Assembly: GCF_004798865.1 (NCBI RefSeq)
Contig: NW_025335268.1
Location: 37,959,485 to 38,023,484 of the forward strand
Direction: 5' to 3'
Length of the DNA: 64,000 bases
Source: Varanus komodoensis
Taxonomy: Eukaryota; Chordata; Lepidosauria; Squamata; Varanidae
Shown here: one piece after another, positions 1 to 12,200 of the stretch
Numbering within the stretch: position 1 is the stretch's first letter
Layout: each line of letters starts with the position of its first letter
Notes under the pieces: generated by a model
Databases searched by the model: none
What the model was told of the DNA's origin: nothing
The model's input: only the letters and a program-made list of their open reading frames with translations
Position numbers and translations under genes: made by a program

Positions 1-108
1 GTACCATTCGCTTAACTGGAAATCCCATTTTTCCTTCCATTTCTTGGCTGTTACTAATCTTACGACTGCAGCATGCGTTTCTGTCACACCTCTCTGCATT
101 ATTTGTAG

Positions 109-291
109 CATCTGCTTTCTGAAATGGAGTCACTGAAGCCAAAGGTCCAAGCAGTGCAGATCTGCCAGAGTGCTTTACGAATGCCCGAAGAAGTGGTCAC
201 CAGCCTACCAATATGTCACATTGCCCTCAGGCTGCAGGAGGAAGCCAGTCAGCTGCAGCACACAGCTATCCAGCAATGCAACATAATGCAG
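109..291 (+). CDS. SYNE1: SYNE1 exon 1 of window
   Basis: Codes residues 1-61 of the visible protein, from HLLSEMESLKPK to QQCNIMQ; helix-rich, end of a spectrin repeat. The acceptor is atttgtag at 101-108. The frame continues into exon 2 only if the donor is the GC site CAG|gcaagt at 292, so intron 1 is GC-AG. Intron 1 (292-1424) is AT-rich with a poly-C run near 363; I recognise no repeat family in it. Confidence 0.9.
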
Positions 292-3200
292 GCAAGTAGA
301 AATTATACATGAGTAGAAGTGGTGCCGTCATGTGACACACTCCCATTTTGAGTCATTCCACGCCCCCCCCCCCGCCACCCATCCATCTTGACAAGCACCA
401 AGATGTGTTTGCATTGTCAGGTTTGCTGCTCATTGTAAGAATCTTTGCACTCTGTTTCACGTGCCTAAGCCTTAGACTGTGTCAAGGTTTTAAATGCTGT
501 CCTTTAAAATATTTTTAATGTTACTTCACTATTGTGTAAACCATTTATTTTAAATAAATATTATTGAACACCACCCTGGAATCCAAAATGAATGACAGAT
601 GGAATGTAATTGTCTCGCATAAATAAAGATATTCGGAAGAGAGAGTTATGAAATAAACGATAGTGTCAGAAGTTACAAATAAAAACACTGTATTATTTCT
701 TTTGTTATCTCTACTGATTATTACATTTTATGCAACTTTTCCAACTCTGGGGGTGTATTTTTATTCTTCATTTTGGCAAACTGTAAGAACTGTCATTCTT
801 ATTTATAGGTGTCTCTGATTCATTTTCTCATCACCCTAGCGTTCTATTAATTTTTATAATTTTATATAAAGTTTAGCTCTTACATTTAAAGCATACTTTT
901 AAAAAGAAGCGTACTATATTTAAAATATATTTTTTTAATGTTGTAAGAAAACAGAATAAAATGTGGATCTATGCTTTAATCCACGAGTCATATAATACCT
1001 ACCTATATGAAATCTATGCAGCAACTTTTCAGAAAAACAGTAGCAAAGTTCTTAATACAACTTATTTTCTGTGGACTTAATATAACACAAGCATTCATTG
1101 TGTTAAAGCAAAGGTTTTAATTATGTTAAATCCTTGGAATAAGATGGAAAATAATTTTCACCTATGTCAATTTAAAGTATGCAAATAAACACTGCACAAA
1201 GTAGACTTTCCTGACTTGGCTTTTGCATATGAAGCACTGTCAGTCTGCAATAGAATGAAGACTGCTGACACAACATATTCTCTGCTCCTATATACACTTA
1301 TCAGGGACTTAGTGTCTCATAAGTGCCTCTGGGATTGCAGCCTTAATACCCTTATTTAAGACAAATCAAGAAGTATTGAGTATTTTATTTTCTGGTACTC
1401 CCTCACTGTATCTTGTCTTTCCAGGAAGCAGTAGTACAGTATGAGCAATATGAACAAGAGATGAAACATTTACATCAGCTGATAGAGAATGCACATCATG
1501 AGATCCAGAACAAGTCAATAGCAACAAGTAATATTCAAGAATTGCAAGACCAGATTTCACACCACGAGGTAATGCAGCTGAGAACTGTCTATGATGCAAA
1601 GTTCTTTGGACATGAAGGTCCATTTCTTTTCCAGAATTTTAGCTCTTGCTGCCATCTCAGACCTCAGCTTGTACCCCATTTTGGTTCACATAAAAGAGAG
1701 AGGGGGACTCTTTTTCAGATTCCTTTTCTGATCTATCTTTCCCTTTGTGGTACATGTGCAAAGAGATAGGCAGCTTCTGAAAACATACACTAATGGGGCT
1801 CCAATTTATACGGATGAACTGCCGTATCTGCTACCTGGGAGGTGCATTCCATGACTTGGCACAATAGTCATTTGGCTCTGTTGTTTGGCTCAAATCTCAA
1901 TTGTTTTTTTGCATTTGACAGCAAAGGGGGTTTTTTGCATTTGACAGAAAGGGAAATAGATCGACTTTTGTCTTGGCCATCCTCACCTCTGGTTTTGGAT
2001 CAGAATTCCCCTGGCTGCCTTAGTCTGCATGATTACTACTTAATGAGCCACAATTATTGCTTTTAACATATACAAACAGTTTCATTCATTAATGTGCATC
2101 AAACATCTCTATCCTTGAGATAACCACCAGAACAGTAGCTCTGGAAGAGCCTCATAAAATGCTAAAGGTGTTGCTCTGGTATAGCTGCAATAAACTAGAA
2201 TTGCAGCTCTGCAAGAGGCTTTGTTCAGATTTAAAAGTGGCTGGAAAACAAGGGAGAGGCCATGGAGGATGAAGATGTCATGAAAAGTCCCTGCAAACTT
2301 CCATGAGTGAGGCATTCGGAGTGCACAATAGATGGTACATGAACCCAGGCAAAGCTTACCAGTGAGGGGTTTTTATTAGAAAAGAGTCTCCCTCGGGCTT
2401 ACCAAACTACAGAGAATTTTGTACACTTGGAGAACAATTTAAATGGTAAAGTATGAGTTGCCACTCTTACAACAGTAGGAAGTTAGATAGAAGAGTGGGA
2501 CTATGTGGAGCTTTAATCTGAACTGTCTCCAGAAACTTGCAAAACTGTACTGACTACTTGAGATAATCAGATCTTGCCTGGCTGACTAGATCTTGATGCC
2601 CCAGTTTCACAGTCTGTCAGCCAGTTGTCAATCAGTAATTTAAGCTGCAATCGAACATGCAGCTATGAATACTTAAACATTCTGGTTTCAGTGAAAATGG
2701 ATACATGGAGAATTCTCAGCATTGAAGACCAACGGGCCAGCCTCTCTTCTCAGAGAATTCTGTTGGTATATTTAGGTCCCACCCATTGAGTAGAGCAGTG
2801 GGACTAGGACAACTGACCTCTGCAGAGCTAATGTGGATTAGTAGCCTTCTGATATGAAGCCTAGGTTTGAATTACGTTGAGCAGTTTTAGCACTACAGAC
2901 TGAACTTATATGTTCCTTTCTCAATGTGCTTACAACGTAATTGTTAATCTAGTCAATCCTTTCAAAAGTTGTTTTAGCTTTCATTATGTAATTTCTGTCC
3001 ACAGGCAAATGTTACAGCAGTTTAGTAACTAAAACCCTTGAAGTAAAATCACCTAGACTTTTTGCTGTCTGGTTTTAGGTACAGTACCTGATCTGAGCTA
3101 TCATATACTTTTGTCCAGTCCTATTAGGATCTCATTTCTTTCAACAGCCTTTGGCCTAATTGCATTATTAATTCATTCGTGTGAAGTGGTGTGTACTAAA

Positions 3201-6200
3201 ACAAACTGAAATCTGAACAGCAGTATATAAATTCAGCAAGACATATTCACAACATCCTGTTTGGAAGGAAAGCTGCCCTGTCTAAAGCTAGAAAGATGCT
3301 TCTTTGATCTAAATCTTTCTCACAGGTGAAAAAAAGCTTCCACTGAGATCTGGCATAGCTGGTTTCATGAGACCAGTTATCAAATTGCAGCAGTCCTTAG
3401 GCTTTCATTCAGGTTAAGCTTCACAGCATCCTTTTCTCTACTTAATTCATTTGCTCCAAGCAATTAGTGTAAAAAACACATTTGATACCAATAAGCACAG
3501 ATCATTATGTTGTAAATGGGGGTTTAAAAAAAGTCCTTACATTCCTTCTTTATCGAGGACTAAAAATAAACATGCATATCAAGAAATACTGTTTTGAAAG
3601 AATAAAGTTGTTAAGCAAGTGATAATAAATTTGCTGTCACACTGTCAACCCAATACATCATGGCTGAACTTTCCGTGGAGGCTGAAACAATAGCTTTAGC
3701 AAAAGCATCGCTTTCCTACTCGGATTTTTTAAAATATTGGTTAGGAGGAACAGCTTTGTACTGTAGCACGGGAATCTTTAATTTTTTATATAGCCAAAGT
3801 CCAGTGTAAAACAATGCTAAAAAGTCTCAGATATTGACCTGGTTCACATGGCACAATGGCATACCATGCATAATCAGCCATGATAGGTTGCCATGTTGTG
3901 CAAACCCAGCACTTTCTTCTGATGGACGACTATCCTTGTTTTAGGCTGTTCATACCCATGATGGTTTATGGTATTTCCAAATACAGCAGGATAATTTTAT
4001 CAAAGGCTGTCAGGACTGGCAACAGAGCTTCCCAGTCAGGGCAACAAAACCCCTCCCTGTTTCTAATTCTCTCAGTGCTGTTGCTTCCATCCTCCATCCT
4101 CCCTTATTAGCATCCTTTGGTGTGTGGCCCTAAAAAATCATGAAGAAATGACACTGGAAAATATCCCCCATGCATTTGCAGCTTCTTTTGTATGTTCTAG
4201 GCAGGAATGCAGGACTAAATGACTGACATCATAATATTCCCACAATTCCTCACTCCGCTTTACTGCTTTGTCATGAATTTGTGTGTGCTTCTCCATCTCC
4301 CCAGCGGCCCTGTAACCCATATCAAGATGCAGCCGCTAGCAACAGAAGGGAGCAATAAGCAGGGAGGGGAGGGAGCCAAATGTGGCTGGATAGAGGGTGC
4401 TTTCCAGCTGGTCTCCTTATTTTGGGAGCAGGTGTGCTTACTTTGTGTAGTGTGAACTCGCCTTTTTTTTTTTAAAGGGTGTTTTCTAGCTAGTGACATG
4501 AGGGCGAGATAGAAAAGGGGACTAGGAGGATGCTTAGCTGTTGGAGTGGCAGTCTGAAACAATACTGAAATTTCCCAGGAGGGAAAATGAAACCAAAAAC
4601 AAAACGGTGAATGTGTTACTACATTCATAAGGTCTCAGAGAAGTCATTCTGTTTGGTGTGCTAATGCTGCGGGGTGGAGAGTGGCTGTGTTGCCGATGTA
4701 CCAGTTGCAGAAAGGTGCTGATCGAAGGACTGAGGCAGTGAGTCCTGCTGCAGAGGTGCCTGGGATACCTGTCTGAGCTATGAAAGGGAGAACAAGCCAG
4801 GGCAAGTTCCATCATTTCTCAGGGTACCCTGGGTTGTTCAGTAAATATGGTGGGTTGTTTGCAGGGTGGATCAGTATGACATGTGAATCCATCCAGTATA
4901 AAAACGCTCTAAACCTTGTCTGATGTTCCATGAAATATCCCCTTTTCAGTAGGAATATTGCTGTTGGCCCAGAGTTGGCCCCATATTAATCCAGTTATTT
5001 TTTCACTTCCCCTCCCATGGTTTCCACATCCATCTTGGTTGTTTCCCATTCAAGTGGCCCAAGGTGGAGCCCCATACCTTGCTGGTATGAAAAGACCTGC
5101 CCTACGATGGTCCATGGAGGTGGTAATGTTACATATTCAGCCATGGCGAGGGACTGGAAGGGCTTCGCATTTTTCCCAGCCATGGGCTGTCCCCTCACCC
5201 CACCCTCCCGCTACCAAATGCTCAACATGCCTCCACTGCTGCATCAGTGTCTGTAGTTCCAGCCCCACAGAGGGAACCATGGTGGGAGCAGCTGCAGTGC
5301 AGGAGTTCGAGAAGGGGCTTCTGCAATTGGAAGACCCCACCCAAGAAGCTCCATCTAAGGACTCATAGCATTTCCTGAGCAAACCTTGTAGCCCAGAGAT
5401 GCATTCCCAGGACCATAGGACCGCTCTTTAAACTGGATGATCTTCCTCCACCAAAAAAGAAGTTGCGTGGCAACAGCAAATTTTATTTTCATTTTCTGTA
5501 CAGCATTCAGAAGCCAGTTTTCCTCCATAACCATACATGTGTCTTGCAAACCTGACTTGAAATATTGGGACTAATTTGTTAATGTTATTTTGCAGTACTG
5601 CTATATATAATGCTGGCACAACATACAGCAGATATAATCCCTGGGGTGTGCGTGTGTGTGCGCGCGCTTAAGAATGAAGTTTTAGTTGTAAATTTACTTG
5701 TTTTTTATTTAGGAATATAATATGGGTGCAGTCCAAGTTGTGACTTTGAGAAGGCAATTAAAACCAAACAAAAGAAAGAAGATTATAATGCCAAGTGAAA
5801 GCAACCAGCTTATCACTACCTCCAGCATTTTAAAACAAAGCAGGACAAAACCCACAGTTAATCCATGCTAGCCCTTGTGTATTACTGTCTGCTCTGTTCA
5901 TTGTTTTCAGCCTGATGAGAAGGGAATGCTGTGGGGTTTTGTTTTGTTTTGTTGTTTTACCCTTCAAGACACCACATGACCTCATTTCCCTGGCATGCTG
6001 GCTTTGGTATCTGGAGGGAGGGAGAGAAGAGTGTTTCCTCCTCTGTTTTCAGTAGGATCCTTTGTGGCATGTGCTTATCTTTAGAACTGATAGCGTGAGT
6101 TAAGCAAACATTCCTCCTGTCAGTCGCAGGAGAGAGGTCTGGGGACTGCCTTTCTGGTTTCGCTGCATAGCTCGCCTTGTTCCGTGGTGGTTTGACTGTG

Positions 6201-9200
6201 TTGGGAGAGGCAGCCCGACATGTATTTTTCCCACAATCAACATCCTGCTATTCAGCTGCTGCTGTCGCTGATGTAGGGCTTCTGAAACACAAAGCTGTGA
6301 TTTTATTGGCTGACCTTAGAGAAGCAAGCCGGTCTCTCTAACGGAAGCAGAATTGCTACAAGCTCTTATGGCTCCTCCATGCTGCATCTGATTGTCCGGG
6401 TGGGGGGAAATATTTCCTCAGGAGCTGGCTCAGAAGATCAAAGCCTATCAGGAGCAAATTGCATCGTTGAACTCCAAGTGCAAGATGCTTACAATGAAAG
6501 CTAAGCATGCCACCATGCTGCTAACAGTGACAGAAGTGGAAGGACTCTCAGAAGGGATGGAGGAATTGGATTCAGAAGAACTGCTGCCAACACACTCTGC
6601 TCACCCTTCTGTAGTTATGGTAAGCGATGGGTGTGTGGCTTGACTGCTTATCAGAGCTGTCTGTCATTTGCAATACCGCTTCACTGTTATGAAGAACTGT
6701 GCCACAGTCCACTTTGTGTCTTTATTGTGATATCGTAGATTGGAATGCAACCTGCTATTTATGTGGAGAACTGAAATTAGTCTGTTATCTTTATGTGTGT
6801 GTATGAGAGAAAGCATCTATTTTGGTAATCCAGCTCATTAAACATGGGTGATACATCTGAATCACTTTAATAACTTAGTTTCAGTTGTATCTTCGAATGG
6901 TTATTGTTGTTGTTGTTATTTTAGAATATCTAGCCTTTTACACAGAGTGAATGCTTAGGTCTGGAGAAGGGAAATGTGAAATGAACATTTTGCAGATGAT
7001 TTTGAACATCTGCACTGAATATCACTGGAAATAGTGCTAGAATAAAGGACCTTAATAGAAGAATACAGATGCTTCACTATTTACTGTTATTGGAGGAATC
7101 CAGTTGTGTCTTTCTGTTGTTGGAATGGCATCCACTTGCACAGTGGATTCCTCCTACATCATATCTGCTCCAAATCTGCTGAATGAGGCACTGGAGCACT
7201 CAAGTTGGTGGATATGGGGGGCTGAGAAGACTGAGAGAAAAGAGCAATTACACAAGATCTTGGATGTCACCCCAAAAGCATGTTGCATGTATTGCACATG
7301 TGGAACTTTTTTTCTCCTGAAACATTACATAGATATGTATTATTTGGTATAAAGCTACATGTGTCACTGTCTATAGTTATTTCTCTATGTGCATGTAGGT
7401 GTGTTTTTAACATATATTTTCCCTCTTGCTCATCTTTTATGGTTGTGGATGAGATTATTTTTAAAAATACCATCATTTAAACTCTTCAGATGTACAGTTA
7501 ACAAATCCCAACTTTCATCTGCAGTACTAATATAGATTTGGTATTTAAGGTGAACAGATAAAAAGGAAGGCAAGGCTTCTAGGTCTAATAGTTCAGCAAA
7601 AGAAAGAATTTGGCCAGGAGCAGCTTGTCATGCAGGGAGCAGCGCCTGTCCAAATTTCCTCTCCCACAGAGGGAAACTTTGTGTATGTCCCTTTGTATTT
7701 GGCACCCTGTACAGAGGAGAGGTAAGCCCATGCTCATAAAAGATGCCCTGTTAGAACCCCACGTGTATTACTGCATTCAATGTGAAATCCTTCTTGTGGA
7801 GACCAAATGATCACCCTGTCCTTTGGGATTGCATTTCCCATGGCAGATGACTGCTGGTCGCTGTCACACCCTTCTGTCACCTGTTACTGAGGAGTCTGGG
7901 GAAGAGGGCACCAACAGTGAGATTTCTTCTCCACCTGCCTGTCGCTCTCCTTCACCTGTGGCTAATACAGATGCTTCTGTTAACCAGGTATATCCTTCTT
8001 GGCCTCCATTTAGCCATGATGTTGGCAAAGATTTGTCATCCTTGGTGTGCAACCTTTTTCAGAAAACACGAGTGTTTTCTCAGGGTTACTAAAAAACAAG
8101 CAAAATCCAGACAATTTTTTGAAGTATTAGGCTGCTCAATATATGTACAGTTCATATCGATACTTCATTATGAAAAAAGTTGTCACTCAGTTTAAAAATC
8201 AAAACATTAACTTACAGTGTATGCGCAATATTTAAAACATTATAAGATCCTGAGAAAACACAACCTTGTGCTAACAAAATACAAACATTTTGATGTTTTT
8301 TTTTTTTTGTCTGTCTGTCTGTCTTGGTTCTGTCACTAGATTGTTGCTGAAACAGTTTGTATCTTCCATTGTTTTTGTAACTTAAGTGTTAATAGTTACT
8401 TTTTTTTTTTATGTGAACAAAATATCTCTTTCCATCGCTTTACTCCTAGCTTAAGCATTCATGTCAGTACACTGGCACTTCCAGACTGGCACTTCTGCTC
8501 ATCAGTGTGTATCTTGGACTTCTTCACTATGAAAGGTTACAGTCCAATGTATGAAGAATGGGTGAAAGGAGTAACAGCAGAGAGCAGAGCAAAACTATTG
8601 TGTGTTGAAGAAAACTATGATGAAGTGTCCACCACATCCACAGCCTTGCCAGTTTTTTTTCCTGGTCAAAGGGGGAAGTGGAACCTTTCTCTTTCTTCTT
8701 CTGATGACTTACTGGGACATTAGGCATAATTTCTGGGCAGTGCCCATGTTGTCCCTCAGAGAACACATCTAGGGACTGTGCAGGTTAATCCCCCTACTGC
8801 TGGCACAGCATGGCACCTGTCCCCACCACACACACACTTGATGAATATCCAGTGGATATATGTTAGGAAAGGGATTACGTTCCAGCAGTGGATTGGGCTG
8901 GCCTGCATGGCCTTAGGATGCTCTCCATGTGTCCCTTCAAGGTGTAGAGAAGTCGTGTGTTACAGTTTGGTCTCTGTTATCTTCAGTTTTACTGCTGCTC
9001 TTCACTTCTACTCTAAAAGAACCACATCATCCTTTCTCTGCAGACTGTGAGGGCAAAGTGCAAATAATACAGGAGTTTAAAACACTGAGGTAGTATAAAC
9101 ATTTCTCATGTTACAATAAGCTTAGGCAAATATTCCTGCCAATAAAAATCATATTGTTTAATGAAACAAAGAATGAAACCTGGAAGACTATCTCTAATAT

Positions 9201-12200
9201 CCATGGATGAAATCTCAAATATAACAGAATTTCCTAATGTTGCTGTTAGAAGCTCCTGCTTAGCCAGTTGGATTATTGAAAACCCGTGCATAAAATCATT
9301 ACAGTAACTGGTGATTAAGAATGCATCAATATACCAGTAATTCTTCTGCTTGGGTGTCAAAAAAACCCTGGGTATTTCAAAATGTAGGTGAAAGTCAGAT
9401 CTGTAATGGGTGATGCTCGTATGAAATTAGTGCCAAGATCCTAATCTATAACTTAGAACCCAGAAGAAAGATGATAGCTTAAATATCTGGGAATGTCCTT
9501 ATTCAAGCATGCATCATTTATTAGCTATCACTATCATTGGAATATATATACATATAAGTAGGTATTAGATTTTTATGCCTAGGAAGATGCTACATTTATT
9601 CATTTATTATTTGAGGGATTTATTACTTGAAAATGTATTCTTAATTCTTAAAGCTGGATAAATCTCTTGGGTTCACTTGTTTCCTTCCTGAATATGAAGA
9701 AATATGCAGTTTTGGTTAATTCTTATCAAAACCAAACTGGAACTGAATTCTAACCCATGTGCACCAACCAAATTCAACAGATAAATCTATTTCCAGCATA
9801 AAGCAGACCATGTTGTGATGAGGCTATTAGAAAAAAGAGATGGCAAATCTAATTCAGTGCAGCAGCCATGGTGGAATATAATATCTGGATTTAAACCCAG
9901 ATTTTAAGGGCTAAGACCTTGAAGTCCTGAGCATGTATTGATGAGTACTGATAATTGATGAGTATTTCTATGAGGAAATTTGTACAAAGTGTAGGTAATA
10001 TGAGCAGGAAATCAGAAAAAATACTCCTTCAGAAGAATTCTGGATTTTAATATTAGTCTAAACCATGCATCTGTGTGCACTGCACAGCATAAAAACATAA
10101 TACAAAATAATACAGGCTGTTAAAAATTAAGAATGCCCTAACCACATGTTCAAAGAGTATAATCTGTCTTCTCTCTTGTTTGCAACCATTTAGTACAATC
10201 TCTTTATGCAGGCCCAGCCTAGGCATTTGAGGGACTTGGGATGAGGGGAAATTGCCAGTCTGTCAGCTCAGGAATGGTCCCCTGCTTCTGTCAAAGCATC
10301 TTTAGAATGTTCAAAACATTTTGTCATAAAGTGCTACATTTTGTCATAAAGCGCTACCTGCAACTGATTCTTGCCTGGTTGCACAATCATGAAAGGGTAT
10401 GTAGTATATGGAAGAGGACGCCCTCCAGCCACTGCCTGCATGGGCTGCTAGGTGGAAGGAAGCTGCTTCTTTTTCTGGGAGCCAATTCATGTGATTTGGA
10501 TAGGAGCTTTATATGTGTATTAAGGCCAACAGGACTTGGATACTGAGTTTGCTGAAGTATTAGCAGAGGATGGTACCCTTAATCACCTAGACAGTGTGAT
10601 ACAAGGCACAGTTCGCCTTGCCCTTCTGATGTCCATTGAAAAGAATGTTTTCTTTATTTACTTATTTATTTATTGGCTGAATGTATATAGTTACCAATGA
10701 CACACGTTCTCTGGGTGGATCACAAAAGAGATACAACATGAAGTACAATAGAAAATAATACAGGCTGTTAAAAATTAAGAACATGGAACAGCCTTGTGGC
10801 CCTGGCAGAACATCCCTGAGTGGTCCATAGAATGGTGCTGGTCTCCTTTCCTGAGGCCATAGCACAGCTGCTCCCTAGGAAGGATGTGAATGGATGTGAA
10901 TCAGAGAGGGTGAACCGGGAAGTAACAGGAGGAGAACACATAGGCCTACTGTATTTAGGAACATCTCTTTTCCCTCTCGGAGCTAGTCAGCTGGGTGGAC
11001 CAAGAGGTCTACCCAGTTGTAGGAACAAGAGGTGAACACACCTCATTGTTGCCCTTATCCTTCCAGCCAAAGCTCAGGATAAATGGGGAAGGAATGTGCA
11101 AGGAATTTGGCAGATTTGCCTAGCTTGACCTCTCAGTTTATGACTCATCAGTCGCAGACACTCCAGTGCAAGTCAAGCCAGGACATAGTCTTCCCCTTTT
11201 ATGTGGGCCACAGTTTGTGTATTTATTAAAGCCAAAAAGTGCAAAAATACAAGCAGGATTTGCAACTGCGTGGTATGCACATTTATGTCCATTAAAATGC
11301 ATATGCAAATTGCAGTCTGCTTTAAAAGTGAAAGCTACAACCCCCACCCCTGCCAAAATTGGCCCACTTTGGATTCTCAAGTCACCGAGCTACATCCAAG
11401 TCTAGTGAGTGCAAGCAGGTTGAGATCTTTGGTGTCATTCCTCCCCAAAACAGAGGGCTTCAGACTCAAAACTTTCTTGCTGTAGAAGATCAGCTCCTTA
11501 GGATGGCCCTCCAAAACATATCTGTCTGAAACTCCATGGAGGTTTTGAATGCCTTCCTACATATTCTGAACTGAAAACTCATGAGGACAATTTTAAATGG
11601 TAGATCAAAGGCTAGCAAATCGACAACTCTTGAATTCAAAATGCGCCCAAGTACATCCTTCAAACTAATAGACACAGACATGAAATAATTTTATTGTGAC
11701 GCTTGATACCCAAAAAAGCTAAGCAGTATAGCAGCAGCACTAAAGTAAAATATACTGAAGTTGCAAAGACATGCTACATCCTCTTTTGAAAGTGCTCTGT
11801 TGTGCTTCATGCTCATTGCTTATGACATTGCTTATTATCACACCTTATCTGCTGAACACTTGCAGACAGAAGCCTCCAAGGTTCAACCCAGCACCTCATC
11901 CAGTCAGGAATCCTGTGAACCAGTGTTAGAGTTGGCCCCCAGCACCAGACTGGATGATTTGCAGCATTCTTGGGAAACACTAAAGAATGTGGTGAGTCCT
12001 TTGCTGAAGAGAAGAGAAGAGATGTTTTAATATGTGCACATTTGATTTTGGTGATCATGTCAGAGCAGAGATTTTGTAAAGTCATAAATCATCCAAGAGA
12101 GTTTGAAAACCACATGTGTGCCAGCAGCTCAGCTACAAGATCCTCAGTGGATAGTTTCTATCTGAGTTGTGGTGCATAACTACCAGAAAAACTTCTTTCT

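Noticed and set aside
4958-5382. Overlapping open frames on both strands (up to 136 codons) in intron 2
   Set aside because: Open in four frames at once, C-rich composition, no recognisable domain and no splice or start context.
6020-6421. Possible internal promoter before exon 3
   Set aside because: Slightly higher GC but no TATA, Inr or in-frame ATG. Short SYNE1 forms exist, yet nothing here supports a start.
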